This document shows positions 26,310 through 35,738 of a DNA stretch of 64,000 nucleotides, one piece after another. Under the pieces are notes generated by a model that searched no databases, had not been told where the DNA came from, and saw only the letters and a program-made list of their open reading frames with translations. A program made the translations under genes and the position numbers. Position 1 is the first letter of the stretch, and each line of letters opens with the position of its first letter. The stretch comes from an uncultured Emergencia sp. GTDB lineage: Bacteria; Bacillota; Clostridia; Peptostreptococcales; Anaerovoracaceae. Location of the stretch: NCBI GenBank assembly GCA_904420065.1, contig CAJFTU010000011.1, forward strand, positions 1 through 64,000, read 5' to 3'.

Positions 26310-29300
26310 ATGAAAGAGAGAAAACAGAGTTTGAAAAAGGTTCTTGCGCTGTTTCTCAGTGTCTTGATCGTCTTCAGCATGATGCCGCAGATGGCGTTTG
26401 CCGATACGACAGCAGAGGCAGATTCTGAAAGTACTTGTAAAGTAACCGTAACCTCCCAAGAGGATCAGAAGTTTTTGCACAAACCGCTGATCGATACAGA
26501 GGTGCAGTCGAATCTTGCTGAGGAATATGGATATGCGGATAGTGTTTCCGGCAGCGTCTCAGCTCTGGATGCTCTGGTAGAGGCGCATATTGCCAAGTAT
26601 GGTGCATCTTTTACAAAAGAAAGTGCAGAGAACTATTTGCAGCTTGATGAGCAGGGCAATGTAACTCGGTATTTTGAGACAGAGACCGCCGATAGTGGGG
26701 TTGTGCTGAACGGGCAACTTTTGCAGAGCTCGCTTGGCACTACAGAATTGGAAGCGGGAGACCGACTGGAATTTTTCTGCTATGCGGCGCCTGAAAAACA
26801 GGATATATATATAGGATTTTCAGGTTCGTATCGTACCGGCAGCAGTGTAGATTATCCCTGGACGCCGGTGACCAGTACTAAGAAAGTCGGAGGGAAGGCA
26901 TTTTCCTTATACTGCTACGGTTTTAATGTGGCGCAGTACGGCACTTTAGAAGAATCGGGACGTTTGCTTGGTGCAGAAAGCATGGACGATATGCAAATCG
27001 GCATAGTTGATGTGAATACCGGTGAAGTGACGCCAATTTCAGATGCGGTTACTGGGGGAAGTTATGCAAGCGCAAGTATAACGCTTGAGCAGACATCAGG
27101 AGAGGTTTATTTAACAGCATATAACGAAGCGTTGAATATTATTATGCCGCTGATTAAAGTTGAAATGGTAGCGGACCCTTCGCTGAAAGTGCTGGAGCTC
27201 TATGCAAATCAAAGCGATTATAACGAACGCAAGAATTCACTCACTATAACGCCTACACTACAGGATGGGCTGTATGAGTATTCGGTAGATGTGCTTGATT
27301 ATGTCAAAGCCAACGGCGTATATATTTATTCCAGCTTTTCTGCGGATCCGAAAGCGTCTACCAATGAATATCTTGGAGAGAAATTAACCAAGATGGTCAG
27401 TAACCAATGGGGTGGCTGGAGCGGCGGCAACGTGGCGAAAGCAAATAACGGATACTTCAATGTTTACTATAGCGGCAGCATGGGAAAAGTTGCCGATTAT
27501 AAGATAAAAGCCAACGTTGTTGCAACGCTGAAAGGCCTGGAACTTGAGGGAATCGTAGATAAAGCCTTTGATACAGATGAGAAGTCCTATCACGCTTATC
27601 TTGATTCCAATGCAGTAAAGACTACGATTAAAGCAACCGGCTACAGCACCTCTTATACGATTAAAGCAAACGGAAAGGAAATAACCAACGGAGAGTCTTC
27701 TGAGCTGGAGTTGGACTGCGATAAGAATGGTCGCATGGAGGTAGATATCTCGGTTTCTTCTGAGGAGTGCAAAGAAACAATCTACCATATCCAATTTGAA
27801 AAAGAACCGGCAACAGAAGCGCCGACTGTTTTACAGCAGCCAAAATCCGCAGATTATATTCTTGGAGAGGAAGCGGAGGCATTGACGACGAAAGCCAGTG
27901 CCAGCGGCACGGTTGCGTATCAGTGGTACAAGAACACCACGGAATCGACAGATGGCGCGCAAGCCATAGACGATGCGACGGGAATGTCTTATACGCCGTC
28001 TGTGGAGGAAATCGGAACCACTTATTATTACTGTCAGTTTACGAATAAGAAAACCAACGAAAAAAGAGTATCGAATTTTGCGAAAGTTGTTGTTGATCCG
28101 GATCCGACTCCGCAGGCAATATTGACTCCGGTCGGCAATGAGTTGGATGAGGAGTATGATTATGTCTGGCATACAGGTTTTGTATATAACATCGGCGAAT
28201 CTGCAAGACAAATCTCCGTTGAGGTAACAAATCAGCTGGAGGGTGCGGAGTACAGCTATGAATGGATGCGTGCTACGGCAGTCCCAAATGGTGAAACCGG
28301 AAAAAACGGATCGAACAAATATACAACAAAGACAATAACTCCTTCTACTGCACCGAACGATGCAACGAATACCGGTGTCTTTTGGCGCTGCAAAGTTACC
28401 TGCAAATTTAAAGGAAAGACCTATAGAGCTTATGCAACAACCGGTGAGAAATCCGGGGAAGAAGATGTGACAGGTGTTTATGTGTTTGTAAAGGCAACGG
28501 ATGCTTCTGCGCCCAAAATTTCTAAACAGCCGGTAGGCAAGGAGGATCTGGAAGTCAGTGACAAAGATACATACAGACTTTCTATTACTGCTCAGAAAGA
28601 CGACGGAGGTACGTTAACCTATCAGTGGTATGTGAATACGACGAATAGTAATACGGGCGGTACTCCTATTGACAGTGCGACGACGAATTCTTATTCGGCT
28701 CCGCTGAACGAAATCGGCGAGTTCTATTACTACTGCGTCGTAACGAATACGCTGCAGGGAAAAACAGCCTCGGTAACGTCTGATCCGGCAAAACTTGTGA
28801 TCACAGATCCAAGTGAAATGGCAACAGAGAAACTGAAGGAAGCAGAAATAACAGGCGACGGTACAGAAAACTCACCGTACCAGATTGAGACGGCAGAACA
28901 GCTTGCTGTCGTACAGGAATTGGTTAACGACGGTTATGGATTTGAAGGCCAGTACCTGGCTTTAAAAGCCGATATCACTCTGCCGGCCGACTGGGAACCG
29001 ATGGGTGTAACCAAAAATGGAAAGAACGATATTCAAGGAGGAGCAAATCTCAATCCGTTCAGCGGCAAACTGGATGGTGAAAATCATCAGATTACAGTGC
29101 CGGAGGGCGGACTGCCGCTGCTTGGCTATGTAAAAGAAGCTGAAGTCCGCAATCTGAAAATCTTTGGCGAAGAGATTGACGGCTACGGACTGGTAAATAA
29201 TTTCGAGGGCGTAGGCTTATCCGGCAGTGCAATCGTCATTGACCATGTGACCCTGGTAAAGGGAACAAAGACGAAAAAGGCCGGACTTCTTGGCGCCAAT

Positions 29301-32012
29301 AACACGAATAACCCCTTTGCGGGTTGTTCCGCAGGATTTGTGGCAACCATTACGAATTGCACAATTGAGGAAGGCGTAATCGTCGGATACGATGGAAATG
29401 AATCCAATATCGGCGGATTTGCAGGCAGAATGCAGGGAACCGTTGAGAACTGCGTCAATCATGGAACAGTCAAAGGAAAGAACTATGTCGGCGGTATCGT
29501 CGGATCCAGAGATAACGCCATGGGTGCATGCGTGATAAAGGACTGCACTTTTGACGGCATTGTGACGGCGACAGGCGAACAGGTTGGCGGCATCATCGGC
29601 GGCGCATATGTAAATTCAAGCGCGCCAAATGGTGTAAGAGTGGCAGTCACAGGAAATGAAGCCTCCGGTAGAGTTACCGGAAAGAATTATGTTGGCGGTA
29701 TTATGGGCGCGGACTACTATGTGAATCAGAACTGGGGAAGCGGTTCCTTCAAGCTTAACAAGTTCTCCGGAAAGGTGGAAGCGACAGACGGCGATTATGT
29801 GGGCGGTGTGATCGGTTACCTTGCCAGTCTGAACAAATATGACAATGTTACCGGCAACTATTACGCAAGCGATTGCGGGGCAGAAAAAGGTATCGGGTTT
29901 GTAAAGTATGTGGATACCAGCTGCAAAACTCATGAAACGGAAAGCGGCGCGACTTATGTAGACACTTCTGTGGAGAAACCGGATATTTCGGGATTCACAA
30001 AGGATAATCATAACAGAACAGACGATCCTTTAGGCGCAGATGCGGTTAAATTGACCTATTCGGATGATCAGACGGAACCGATTCTGATCGATCTGGCGAT
30101 TACCGGCAATTATAAAACCGAGTATCTTGTCGGCGACGCATTCTCTTTTGAGGGAATGACTATTACGGCAACGTATCATACAGGAGAGACGAAGACGATT
30201 GACCCGAAACTGGTCAAAGTAGAAAACTTCAACTCGTCGCAGCGAGGATCTCAGGAAGTGACGTTGACCTACGACGGCATAAGCACAGTAATTAACGTAA
30301 CGGTTATGAATCCTGAGGGCGAAGATATTACGGTAAACGTGAGAATTCTCGGAGATACGCTTCACGGAGAATCCGCGCAGAACGTACATACTTTAACAGA
30401 TAACAATCTGCTGGTTTGGATGGAGACGAAGTCTGTTACAGTAAGCAATAACGCCACCGTTTGGGAAGCTTTGCAGAAAGCAATTGAAGGGACGGATATT
30501 TCGATGACGAATCCGACCGGAAACTATATTTCTGCAGTAACCAAGGGCAGCCTTACTCTTGCAGAAATGGCCAACGGCCCGAATTCCGGCTGGATGTATA
30601 CCCTCAATGGAACTCATCCTGAGTATGGAGTGAGTGAGCAGTATTTGAGCAATAACGATTTCATTGTACTTCACTACACCGATGATTACACGAAAGAAGA
30701 AGGTTCCGATAAGTGGGAAGAAGAGGAAATCGTTACGTCCAAAGATGTGGCGGCTTCCGTCAGCGGCAGCGAGGCTTCGGCCAACGTCAGCGCCTCCGAT
30801 ATGGATCAGCTGATTCAGTCCGCAATCGACGGCAATGCTGCCGAAATTACACTGAACGTCACCGGCGCCGGTCAGAGCAGCAAGGTTACGGTGGAAATTC
30901 CGAAAGCGTCTCTGCAGGCCGTCGCCGATAAGACCGACGCTTCCCTGAAGGTGGATACCGCATTGGGTCAGGTGACCTTTGACCGCAGAGCCATGGACGA
31001 AACCGTTAAGGCCGCCTCCGGCAGCACCATCCGCATCGTCCTGGAAAAACGCAGTCTGAGTGCCGAGCAGAAGGAACAGCTGGGCAGCAATGCGGCCATG
31101 ACCGCCGTTTCCCTGTGGTCCGGTCAGCAGGAGATTCGGGATCTGGGCAGCGGGAAGCTGACCGTCGGCCTGCCGGTATCCGGCGAACTGACCGGAAAGC
31201 GCCTTGCCGCAGCAACCGTTGATCCGGAAGGCAAGCTGAGCAAGATCAGCGGCAGAACCGTCACCGTCGGCGGAAAGAATTACTATCAGTTCACCCTGTC
31301 CGCCGGAGGAACCTTCGTCCTTGCGGAAGAAACCCTTCTTGATGCGGCCATCGCCGCCCAGGATGAGGAGAATCCACTGATCGCCGGTGTGGAGAACACC
31401 ACCATCGAGGCCAGCTCCGTACTGGGCGACGGATACGTCAAGGTGAAGTGGACCAAGAGCGCAGGCTACAAGGTAGACGCTTACGAGATCTATCGTTCGA
31501 CGAAGAAGGACAGCGGCTACAGGGACACGCCGTACTTTACGACAAAGCAGGGCGGCCTGAGCGGCTGGTACAAGAACACGAAGGAACTGAAGAAGGGAAC
31601 CCGGTACTACTACAAGGTGAGAGGAAAGCGGGAGATCGACGGAAAGACGTATTACACGCAGTGGTCTAACGCAGCGTATCGAACCTATAAAGCCATCGGA
31701 AAGGGCGTGCGGAACACGAGCGTTAAAGCGTGGTCCACAGCAGGAAAAGGCAATATCCGGGTGAACTGGAAGAAGAGCGCGGGCTATGCCGTAGACTACT
31801 ATCAGGTTTATCGTTCGACAAAGCGGAACAGCGGCTATGGAGAAACGCCGTACTTCACGACGAAGGAAGGCGGCCTGAGCGGCTGGTATAAGAATACGAA
31901 GAACTTGAAGAAGGGAACCCGATACTACTACAAGGTACGGGGCGTGCGGGAGATGGACGGCAAGAAGGTCTATACCCAGTGGTCCAATCTGGCTTACCGC
32001 GTGGCTAAATAG
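26310..32012 (+). CDS. Giant secreted multidomain protein with DUF4430 and Fn3-like repeats, B12-regulated
   Basis: 1,900 residues from ATG 26310 (ribosome site AAGGAAGAG; the track's 26259 start is inside the terminator). Signal peptide about 1-31 (AFA-DT). Then a long unassigned beta-rich region; two Ig-like domains (about 505-590 and 733-830, each with YQWY); GLUG-type repeats (about 990-1190, GGIVGS/GGIIGG/GGIMGA); a bacterial Ig group-3-like domain (about 1260-1335); a DUF4430 domain (about 1339-1465, [16 protein letters not shown]); a low-complexity/beta linker; and two near-identical Fn3-like repeats (about 1691-1900). No LPXTG or S-layer domain is present. Probable surface adhesin or ligand-capture protein. 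Base composition shifts to GC-rich after about 30,740. Confidence 0.85.
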   Translation: MKERKQSLKKVLALFLSVLIVFSMMPQMAFADTTAEADSESTCKVTVTSQEDQKFLHKPLIDTEVQSNLAEEYGYADSVSGSVSALDALVEAHIAKYGASFTKESAENYLQLDEQGNVTRYFETETADSGVVLNGQLLQSSLGTTELEAGDRLEFFCYAAPEKQDIYIGFSGSYRTGSSVDYPWTPVTSTKKVGGKAFSLYCYGFNVAQYGTLEESGRLLGAESMDDMQIGIVDVNTGEVTPISDAVTGGSYASASITLEQTSGEVYLTAYNEALNIIMPLIKVEMVADPSLKVLELYANQSDYNERKNSLTITPTLQDGLYEYSVDVLDYVKANGVYIYSSFSADPKASTNEYLGEKLTKMVSNQWGGWSGGNVAKANNGYFNVYYSGSMGKVADYKIKANVVATLKGLELEGIVDKAFDTDEKSYHAYLDSNAVKTTIKATGYSTSYTIKANGKEITNGESSELELDCDKNGRMEVDISVSSEECKETIYHIQFEKEPATEAPTVLQQPKSADYILGEEAEALTTKASASGTVAYQWYKNTTESTDGAQAIDDATGMSYTPSVEEIGTTYYYCQFTNKKTNEKRVSNFAKVVVDPDPTPQAILTPVGNELDEEYDYVWHTGFVYNIGESARQISVEVTNQLEGAEYSYEWMRATAVPNGETGKNGSNKYTTKTITPSTAPNDATNTGVFWRCKVTCKFKGKTYRAYATTGEKSGEEDVTGVYVFVKATDASAPKISKQPVGKEDLEVSDKDTYRLSITAQKDDGGTLTYQWYVNTTNSNTGGTPIDSATTNSYSAPLNEIGEFYYYCVVTNTLQGKTASVTSDPAKLVITDPSEMATEKLKEAEITGDGTENSPYQIETAEQLAVVQELVNDGYGFEGQYLALKADITLPADWEPMGVTKNGKNDIQGGANLNPFSGKLDGENHQITVPEGGLPLLGYVKEAEVRNLKIFGEEIDGYGLVNNFEGVGLSGSAIVIDHVTLVKGTKTKKAGLLGANNTNNPFAGCSAGFVATITNCTIEEGVIVGYDGNESNIGGFAGRMQGTVENCVNHGTVKGKNYVGGIVGSRDNAMGACVIKDCTFDGIVTATGEQVGGIIGGAYVNSSAPNGVRVAVTGNEASGRVTGKNYVGGIMGADYYVNQNWGSGSFKLNKFSGKVEATDGDYVGGVIGYLASLNKYDNVTGNYYASDCGAEKGIGFVKYVDTSCKTHETESGATYVDTSVEKPDISGFTKDNHNRTDDPLGADAVKLTYSDDQTEPILIDLAITGNYKTEYLVGDAFSFEGMTITATYHTGETKTIDPKLVKVENFNSSQRGSQEVTLTYDGISTVINVTVMNPEGEDITVNVRILGDTLHGESAQNVHTLTDNNLLVWMETKSVTVSNNATVWEALQKAIEGTDISMTNPTGNYISAVTKGSLTLAEMANGPNSGWMYTLNGTHPEYGVSEQYLSNNDFIVLHYTDDYTKEEGSDKWEEEEIVTSKDVAASVSGSEASANVSASDMDQLIQSAIDGNAAEITLNVTGAGQSSKVTVEIPKASLQAVADKTDASLKVDTALGQVTFDRRAMDETVKAASGSTIRIVLEKRSLSAEQKEQLGSNAAMTAVSLWSGQQEIRDLGSGKLTVGLPVSGELTGKRLAAATVDPEGKLSKISGRTVTVGGKNYYQFTLSAGGTFVLAEETLLDAAIAAQDEENPLIAGVENTTIEASSVLGDGYVKVKWTKSAGYKVDAYEIYRSTKKDSGYRDTPYFTTKQGGLSGWYKNTKELKKGTRYYYKVRGKREIDGKTYYTQWSNAAYRTYKAIGKGVRNTSVKAWSTAGKGNIRVNWKKSAGYAVDYYQVYRSTKRNSGYGETPYFTTKEGGLSGWYKNTKNLKKGTRYYYKVRGVREMDGKKVYTQWSNLAYRVAK

Positions 32013-32036
32013 TTTACAGCAGACAGAAAAGCGCAT

Positions 32037-32079
32037 AGGATGCCGGGAGACGAAAGCCGTCCCGGCATTCTTACTTTTT
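32037..32079 (+). terminator. Intrinsic terminator after the giant gene
   Basis: ATGCCGGGA and TCCCGGCAT pair around an 11-nt loop (GACGAAAGCCG), followed by TCTTACTTTTT. Confidence 0.85.
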
Positions 32080-32148
32080 GTTGTACTCACAGACGATATC
32101 CTTTATACTGTAAGGCAGAGAAATATCCATGCCGGAAGGAGAATGAAG

Positions 32149-33168
32149 ATGGTTTCAGATTATTACATCAGCGCCATAGATTGCTGGCAGGGTCGAATCG
32201 ACAGCGACCGGGACTATGACGCTTTTCGGTGGCATCAGTGGGTCAGGCCGTTGAACCTGTCGGAAAAACAGGAGCCCTTCGAAGGTCCGTTGGGGTTTGC
32301 TTTCATTGGATTCTGCAGCGAGCAGGGCGTAGAGCGGAACAAGGGGAGGGTCGGAACGGCTCTGGCTCCGGATTTTATCCGCAGGCAGATGTCCAATCTG
32401 CCTTGCATTTTTTCGCCGGAAGTAAAGCTGTTCGATGTGGGAAACATACTGTGTCAGGAGATTTCCATGGAAGAAGGACAGCGTTTGCTGGGCGAAGCGG
32501 TAAGGGAGATTTTGGGCCTGGGACTCTTTCCCATCGTACTCGGCGGGGGCCATGAAACCACCTTCGGTCATTTTCTGGGTCAGCTTGCAGATCTTGAGGG
32601 AGAAGGGGAAAAACCGGAACTGGGCATCGTCAATTTTGACGCCCACTTTGATCTGAGACCCTACGACAGCGGCAGCTCGTCAGGTTCCATGTTCCGACAG
32701 ATTGCCGATATCTGCAGCGAGAAGCAGATGAACTATCACTATATGCCTTTGGGTATTCAGCGGCACAGCAATACTATACAGCTGTTTAAGACGGCTCGGG
32801 AAATAGGCGTGGATTACATCCTGGCAAAAGAAATTCAGCCATCCAATTATGCCGCTGTTTTGGAAAAGGTGGACACCTTCCTGTATCCGTGCAGTTCCGC
32901 CTATATTACCGTGTGTACAGACGTGTTCTCTTCGGCATTCGCTCCCGGCGTCAGCGCGACCCAGTCCCTGGGTTTGGATCCGGAGACGGTGCTGCCTATC
33001 ATCAAACATATCCTGCGGACACGAAAGGTGAAAGGGTTTGACATATGCGAAATTTCCCCCAGGTTTGACCAGGACAACACGACGGCCAATTTGGGCGCGG
33101 TGGTGATCTTCGCTGTGATCGATACGATCTGCAGACTGCAGAACCTTCACATCGATCTGGAGGACTGA
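32149..33168 (+). CDS. Formimidoylglutamase-like ureohydrolase
   Basis: Arginase/ureohydrolase-fold protein of 339 residues. Metal-site motifs are GGGHETTFGH (about residue 135) and NFDAHFDLRP (about 163). The third motif reads CTDVFSSAFAPG where many members have a D-x-D. Overall pattern, including the SSSGSMFRQI loop, is closest to HutG, which splits formiminoglutamate into glutamate and formamide; agmatinase or a related amidinohydrolase is the alternative. I chose ATG 32149 because the ATG at 32143 is too close to GGAAGGAG. No other histidine-degradation gene is nearby. It has no cobalamin aptamer of its own. Confidence 0.78.
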   Translation: MVSDYYISAIDCWQGRIDSDRDYDAFRWHQWVRPLNLSEKQEPFEGPLGFAFIGFCSEQGVERNKGRVGTALAPDFIRRQMSNLPCIFSPEVKLFDVGNILCQEISMEEGQRLLGEAVREILGLGLFPIVLGGGHETTFGHFLGQLADLEGEGEKPELGIVNFDAHFDLRPYDSGSSSGSMFRQIADICSEKQMNYHYMPLGIQRHSNTIQLFKTAREIGVDYILAKEIQPSNYAAVLEKVDTFLYPCSSAYITVCTDVFSSAFAPGVSATQSLGLDPETVLPIIKHILRTRKVKGFDICEISPRFDQDNTTANLGAVVIFAVIDTICRLQNLHIDLED

Positions 33169-33208
33169 AGCCCGGAACTTCTGCTTTCGGGCAGGAACGG
33201 TACTGATC

Positions 33209-33237
33209 TTGACAGCGGGTCACGCTGCTGATATACT
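33209..33237 (+). promoter_or_regulatory. Promoter P4 of cobalamin riboswitch 4
   Basis: TTGACA (33209-33214), 17 bp, TATACT (33232-33237). Confidence 0.85.
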
Positions 33238-33266
33238 TAAAATACAGAAGACAGGTTGAATATTCT

Positions 33267-33433
33267 GCTCTGTGTTCTCCTGAACAGATAATCTGTCAGG
33301 AGCTGAGAGGGAAGCAGGTGAGAGTCCTGCGCGGTCCCGCCACTGTAATGGAGGAGTGCTGTCGAAAATGCCACTGTAGATCGGGAAGGCAGACGAGTGC
33401 GTTGATCCCTGAGCCAGGAGACCTGCACAGAAG
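33267..33433 (+). promoter_or_regulatory. Cobalamin riboswitch 4
   Basis: GCTGAGAGGGAAGCAGGTGAGAG, TGCGCGGTCCCGCCACTGTAATGG, GCCACTG, ATCGGGAAGGCAGACG and GAGCCAGGAGACCTGC are present, with a P1 stem CTGTG/CACAG. Located in the 546-bp gap 33169-33714. Confidence 0.95.
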
Positions 33434-33488
33434 CGTCCTTGGCGGCGGAGTACCGCAGAGAGGAAAGAGAGATATACAGTAGAATACG

Positions 33489-33517
33489 GACTGTGGCTTT
33501 TGCCGCAGTCTTTTTTT
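33489..33517 (+). terminator. Riboswitch 4 terminator
   Basis: GACTGTGGC and GCCGCAGTC pair (one wobble) around TTTT, followed by seven T residues. The next gene starts about 200 bp later; the stretch 33518-33714 holds no gene I can support. Confidence 0.9.
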
Positions 33518-33714
33518 CTGGTATAGAGATTTTGAAGCAAAGTGCGGCCTGCGGGCAGCCGACTGTTCGCAGACGCAGGTAAAACGTTCTCTTCTTTGTC
33601 TGAATGGTATTGCTTTCCGATTCTGCGGCGTCTGCTTTCCCAAAAAGGTATACACCGCTGAGCTCCGTCAGATGAAGCGGCCTGGGCAAAAATTGTCAGA
33701 GAGGAGAATTGGAT

Positions 33715-34299
33715 ATGAATTTAAACTGGTTTAAAGATCCGGAGCACGTGGTATATGCCGATGTTGAAGAGTTTATTGAAAACTTTGCGAAGGAGACAGG
33801 GATCGATGATCTTCGGGAAAAGATAGAGGCATTTGATGCCCATCCGACGAAAGAGGGTTTGACGTTAAAGGGGAAGAAGAGAACCACGATCAGGTTGTTT
33901 ATTCCAGATCTGGTATTCGATGAGCATATTGAAATGGGAGAAAATATCTGGATTTATATGGGGGAAAGTTATGAATGCTATTGTCTGTACGGTCTCGGGG
34001 ACAAGAATTTCTGCGAAGATGCTAAAGAGTATAAGTTCTTCCGCCACAGAGACTGCGAATACTTCCCTTGCCATCATACGGAGGAAGAAGATAACTTTAA
34101 CTGTCTGTTCTGTTACTGCCCACTCTATGCCATGGGAAGAGAGTGTGGAGGGAATTTCTTCTATCTGGATAATGGCGTAAAGGACTGCAGCGGCTGCGCG
34201 GTACCCCATAAGCGATCCAATTACGATTACATGATGCGAAAGCTAACTGAATTTCATCGGATTCTTCGCGAAAATGACGACAAAAAAACAGAAAGTTGA
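33715..34299 (+). CDS. Cysteine-rich small-domain protein, probable metal binder, B12-regulated
   Basis: 194 residues from ATG 33715 (AGAGGAG 8 bp upstream; the track uses a TTG two codons earlier). The N-terminal half is unassigned. The C-terminal half (about 100-170) has closely spaced Cys/His: CEYFPCHH, CLFCYCPLY, the ECGGNFFY segment and KDCSGCAVPHKRSNYDYM. This pattern fits the cysteine-rich small domain (PF04071 as I recall), which I believe is linked to cobalamin/cobinamide genes in other genomes. Riboswitch 4 upstream supports a corrinoid or cobalt role. The precise function is unknown. Confidence 0.75.
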   Translation: MNLNWFKDPEHVVYADVEEFIENFAKETGIDDLREKIEAFDAHPTKEGLTLKGKKRTTIRLFIPDLVFDEHIEMGENIWIYMGESYECYCLYGLGDKNFCEDAKEYKFFRHRDCEYFPCHHTEEEDNFNCLFCYCPLYAMGRECGGNFFYLDNGVKDCSGCAVPHKRSNYDYMMRKLTEFHRILRENDDKKTES

Positions 34300-34312
34300 G
34301 GAAAATTCACAT

Positions 34313-34341
34313 TTGACTTATTGTGCTGTCTGCAATATAAT
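34313..34341 (+). promoter_or_regulatory. Promoter P5 of cobalamin riboswitch 5
   Basis: TTGACT (34313-34318), 17 bp, TATAAT (34336-34341), just after the cysteine-rich gene. Confidence 0.85.
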
Positions 34342-34359
34342 AAAAATGTAGTTAAATAC

Positions 34360-34530
34360 AATTTTATGTTCCTCTGTTCGGGTATTCCGGAAGAGGCTAA
34401 GAGGGAAACAGGTTAGATTCCTGTGCGGTCCCGCCACTGTAATGGAGGAGTTCCGCCGTATACGCCACTGGCTTTTGCTGGGAAGGCAGACGGAGCGTCG
34501 ATTCCTGAGCCAGGAGACCTGCATAAAATT
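34360..34530 (+). promoter_or_regulatory. Cobalamin riboswitch 5
   Basis: GCTAAGAGGGAAACAGGTTAGA, TGTGCGGTCCCGCCACTGTAATGG, GCCACTGG, GCTGGGAAGGCAGACGG and GAGCCAGGAGACCTGC are present. The closing stem AATTTTATG/CATAAAATT is perfect. Part of the 416-bp gap 34300-34715. Confidence 0.95.
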
Positions 34531-34582
34531 TTTTCTGATCCGGCGGTGAACCGGGCTCAGAAAGTACAAGAACAGCAAATAC

Positions 34583-34612
34583 GGGCTGTGGGGTTATCCA
34601 CAGCCCTTTAAT
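34583..34612 (+). terminator. Riboswitch 5 first terminator
   Basis: GGGCTGTGG and CCACAGCCC form a perfect 9-bp stem with a 6-nt loop, followed by TTTAATTT. Confidence 0.85.
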
Positions 34613-34651
34613 TTGGGATGGATAACCGAGCTTTTCATTCTTTTTTCATCT

Positions 34652-34688
34652 TTGAGGCAGGCTTCGTCACCCTGCCTCAACTTTTTTT
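34652..34688 (+). terminator. Second terminator before the TIM-barrel gene
   Basis: TTGAGGCAGG and CCTGCCTCAA form a perfect 10-bp stem with a 9-nt loop, then CTTTTTTT. It ends 27 bp before the next start codon. Confidence 0.9.
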
Positions 34689-34715
34689 GACGAGAATGAC
34701 AGGAGAGGAAAGAAC

Positions 34716-35486
34716 ATGAGAGAACGACTCTATATTGCCACCTATGCAGAGAACGCGGAAGAAGTGATCCGGCAAAACGGGTTGAACGTTGAGCTGGACG
34801 ATCTGTGTTATTCGGCCAGCCTGGATAGGGAGAACGAAGAAGATACGCTGAAGAGGATGAAGGCGGAAATTACCGAAACAGAAGCCGAACGTGCCATCGT
34901 TCACGGGCCCTTTACGGAGATTATTCCGGCTTCCATTGATCATCGGGCGGTAGAACTGGGAATGGAGAGACTGAACGAAGCTTTTCGCCTTGCGGAGCGG
35001 GCAGGGGTGAAGCGAATGGTCGTCCACTCCGGTTACGTACCTTTGCTGTATTTTCGTCAGTGGCATATAGAAAAGTCCTGCGCCTTCTGGAGAGCCTTTA
35101 TGGAGGACAAGCCGAAAGACTTTCACATCTACATAGAAAATGTCTTTGAGGATGAACCGGCGGTGATGCGGGAACTGGTGGAATCCATCGATGATCCGCG
35201 CGTGAAGCTGTGCCTGGATGTGGGCCACGCCAGCGCGGCTGCGGGCCCGGACTGCGATATTTTCCACTGGATCGAGGTTTTGGCGCCATATATCGGTCAC
35301 TTTCATCTTCACAACAACGATGGGAAAGAGGATCTCCACGCGCCTCTTTCCGAAGGGGTTTTGGATATGCAACAGATCTTGCGCTGTATTGAAGAGCGCT
35401 GCGCGGAAGATGTGACACTGACCATAGAAAGCCGAACCTGCCAATCCGGCGTCGATTGGCTGAAAGAGAAGGGCTTTCTGCGGTGA
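34716..35486 (+). CDS. Sugar phosphate isomerase/epimerase-like TIM-barrel protein
   Basis: 256-residue protein of the xylose-isomerase-like/AP-endonuclease-2 superfamily. Metal-site landmarks are visible: HSGYVP, IYIENVFEDEP (Glu), LCLDVGHA (Asp, His), HFHLHNNDG (His) and TIESR (Glu). ACAGGAGAGG precedes the ATG. The gene follows riboswitch 5 but two terminators intervene, so transcription is either tightly B12-controlled or driven by an unseen promoter. The substrate is unknown; a link to corrinoid remodelling is speculative. Confidence 0.78.
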   Translation: MRERLYIATYAENAEEVIRQNGLNVELDDLCYSASLDRENEEDTLKRMKAEITETEAERAIVHGPFTEIIPASIDHRAVELGMERLNEAFRLAERAGVKRMVVHSGYVPLLYFRQWHIEKSCAFWRAFMEDKPKDFHIYIENVFEDEPAVMRELVESIDDPRVKLCLDVGHASAAAGPDCDIFHWIEVLAPYIGHFHLHNNDGKEDLHAPLSEGVLDMQQILRCIEERCAEDVTLTIESRTCQSGVDWLKEKGFLR

Positions 35487-35738
35487 AGCGGAAAAGCTTT
35501 TTAACAAAAACGACGAGACCGGAAACCTGATTTTGTTTCTGACCATAAAACGGTTCGGAGACAAAATCTTTTTTTGATTAAACGGGGCAGACAGAACGGC
35601 GGGGTCGATCTTCGCTCTCATCAAAAGGCCGTCTTCGGCCCTTTGACGCCGCCCGGGAATTTGGTGCAAACCCATAGCGGATGAACGCCATTTGTGATAA
35701 AATAAAACGCGGACAGAAAAGAGATAGGAGAAGAATAC

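Noticed and set aside
30393-32090. 565-residue minus-strand ORF opposite the end of the giant gene
   Set aside because: It is the shadow of the GC-rich, repetitive 3' part of 26310-32012. It has no ribosome site and no recognisable domain.
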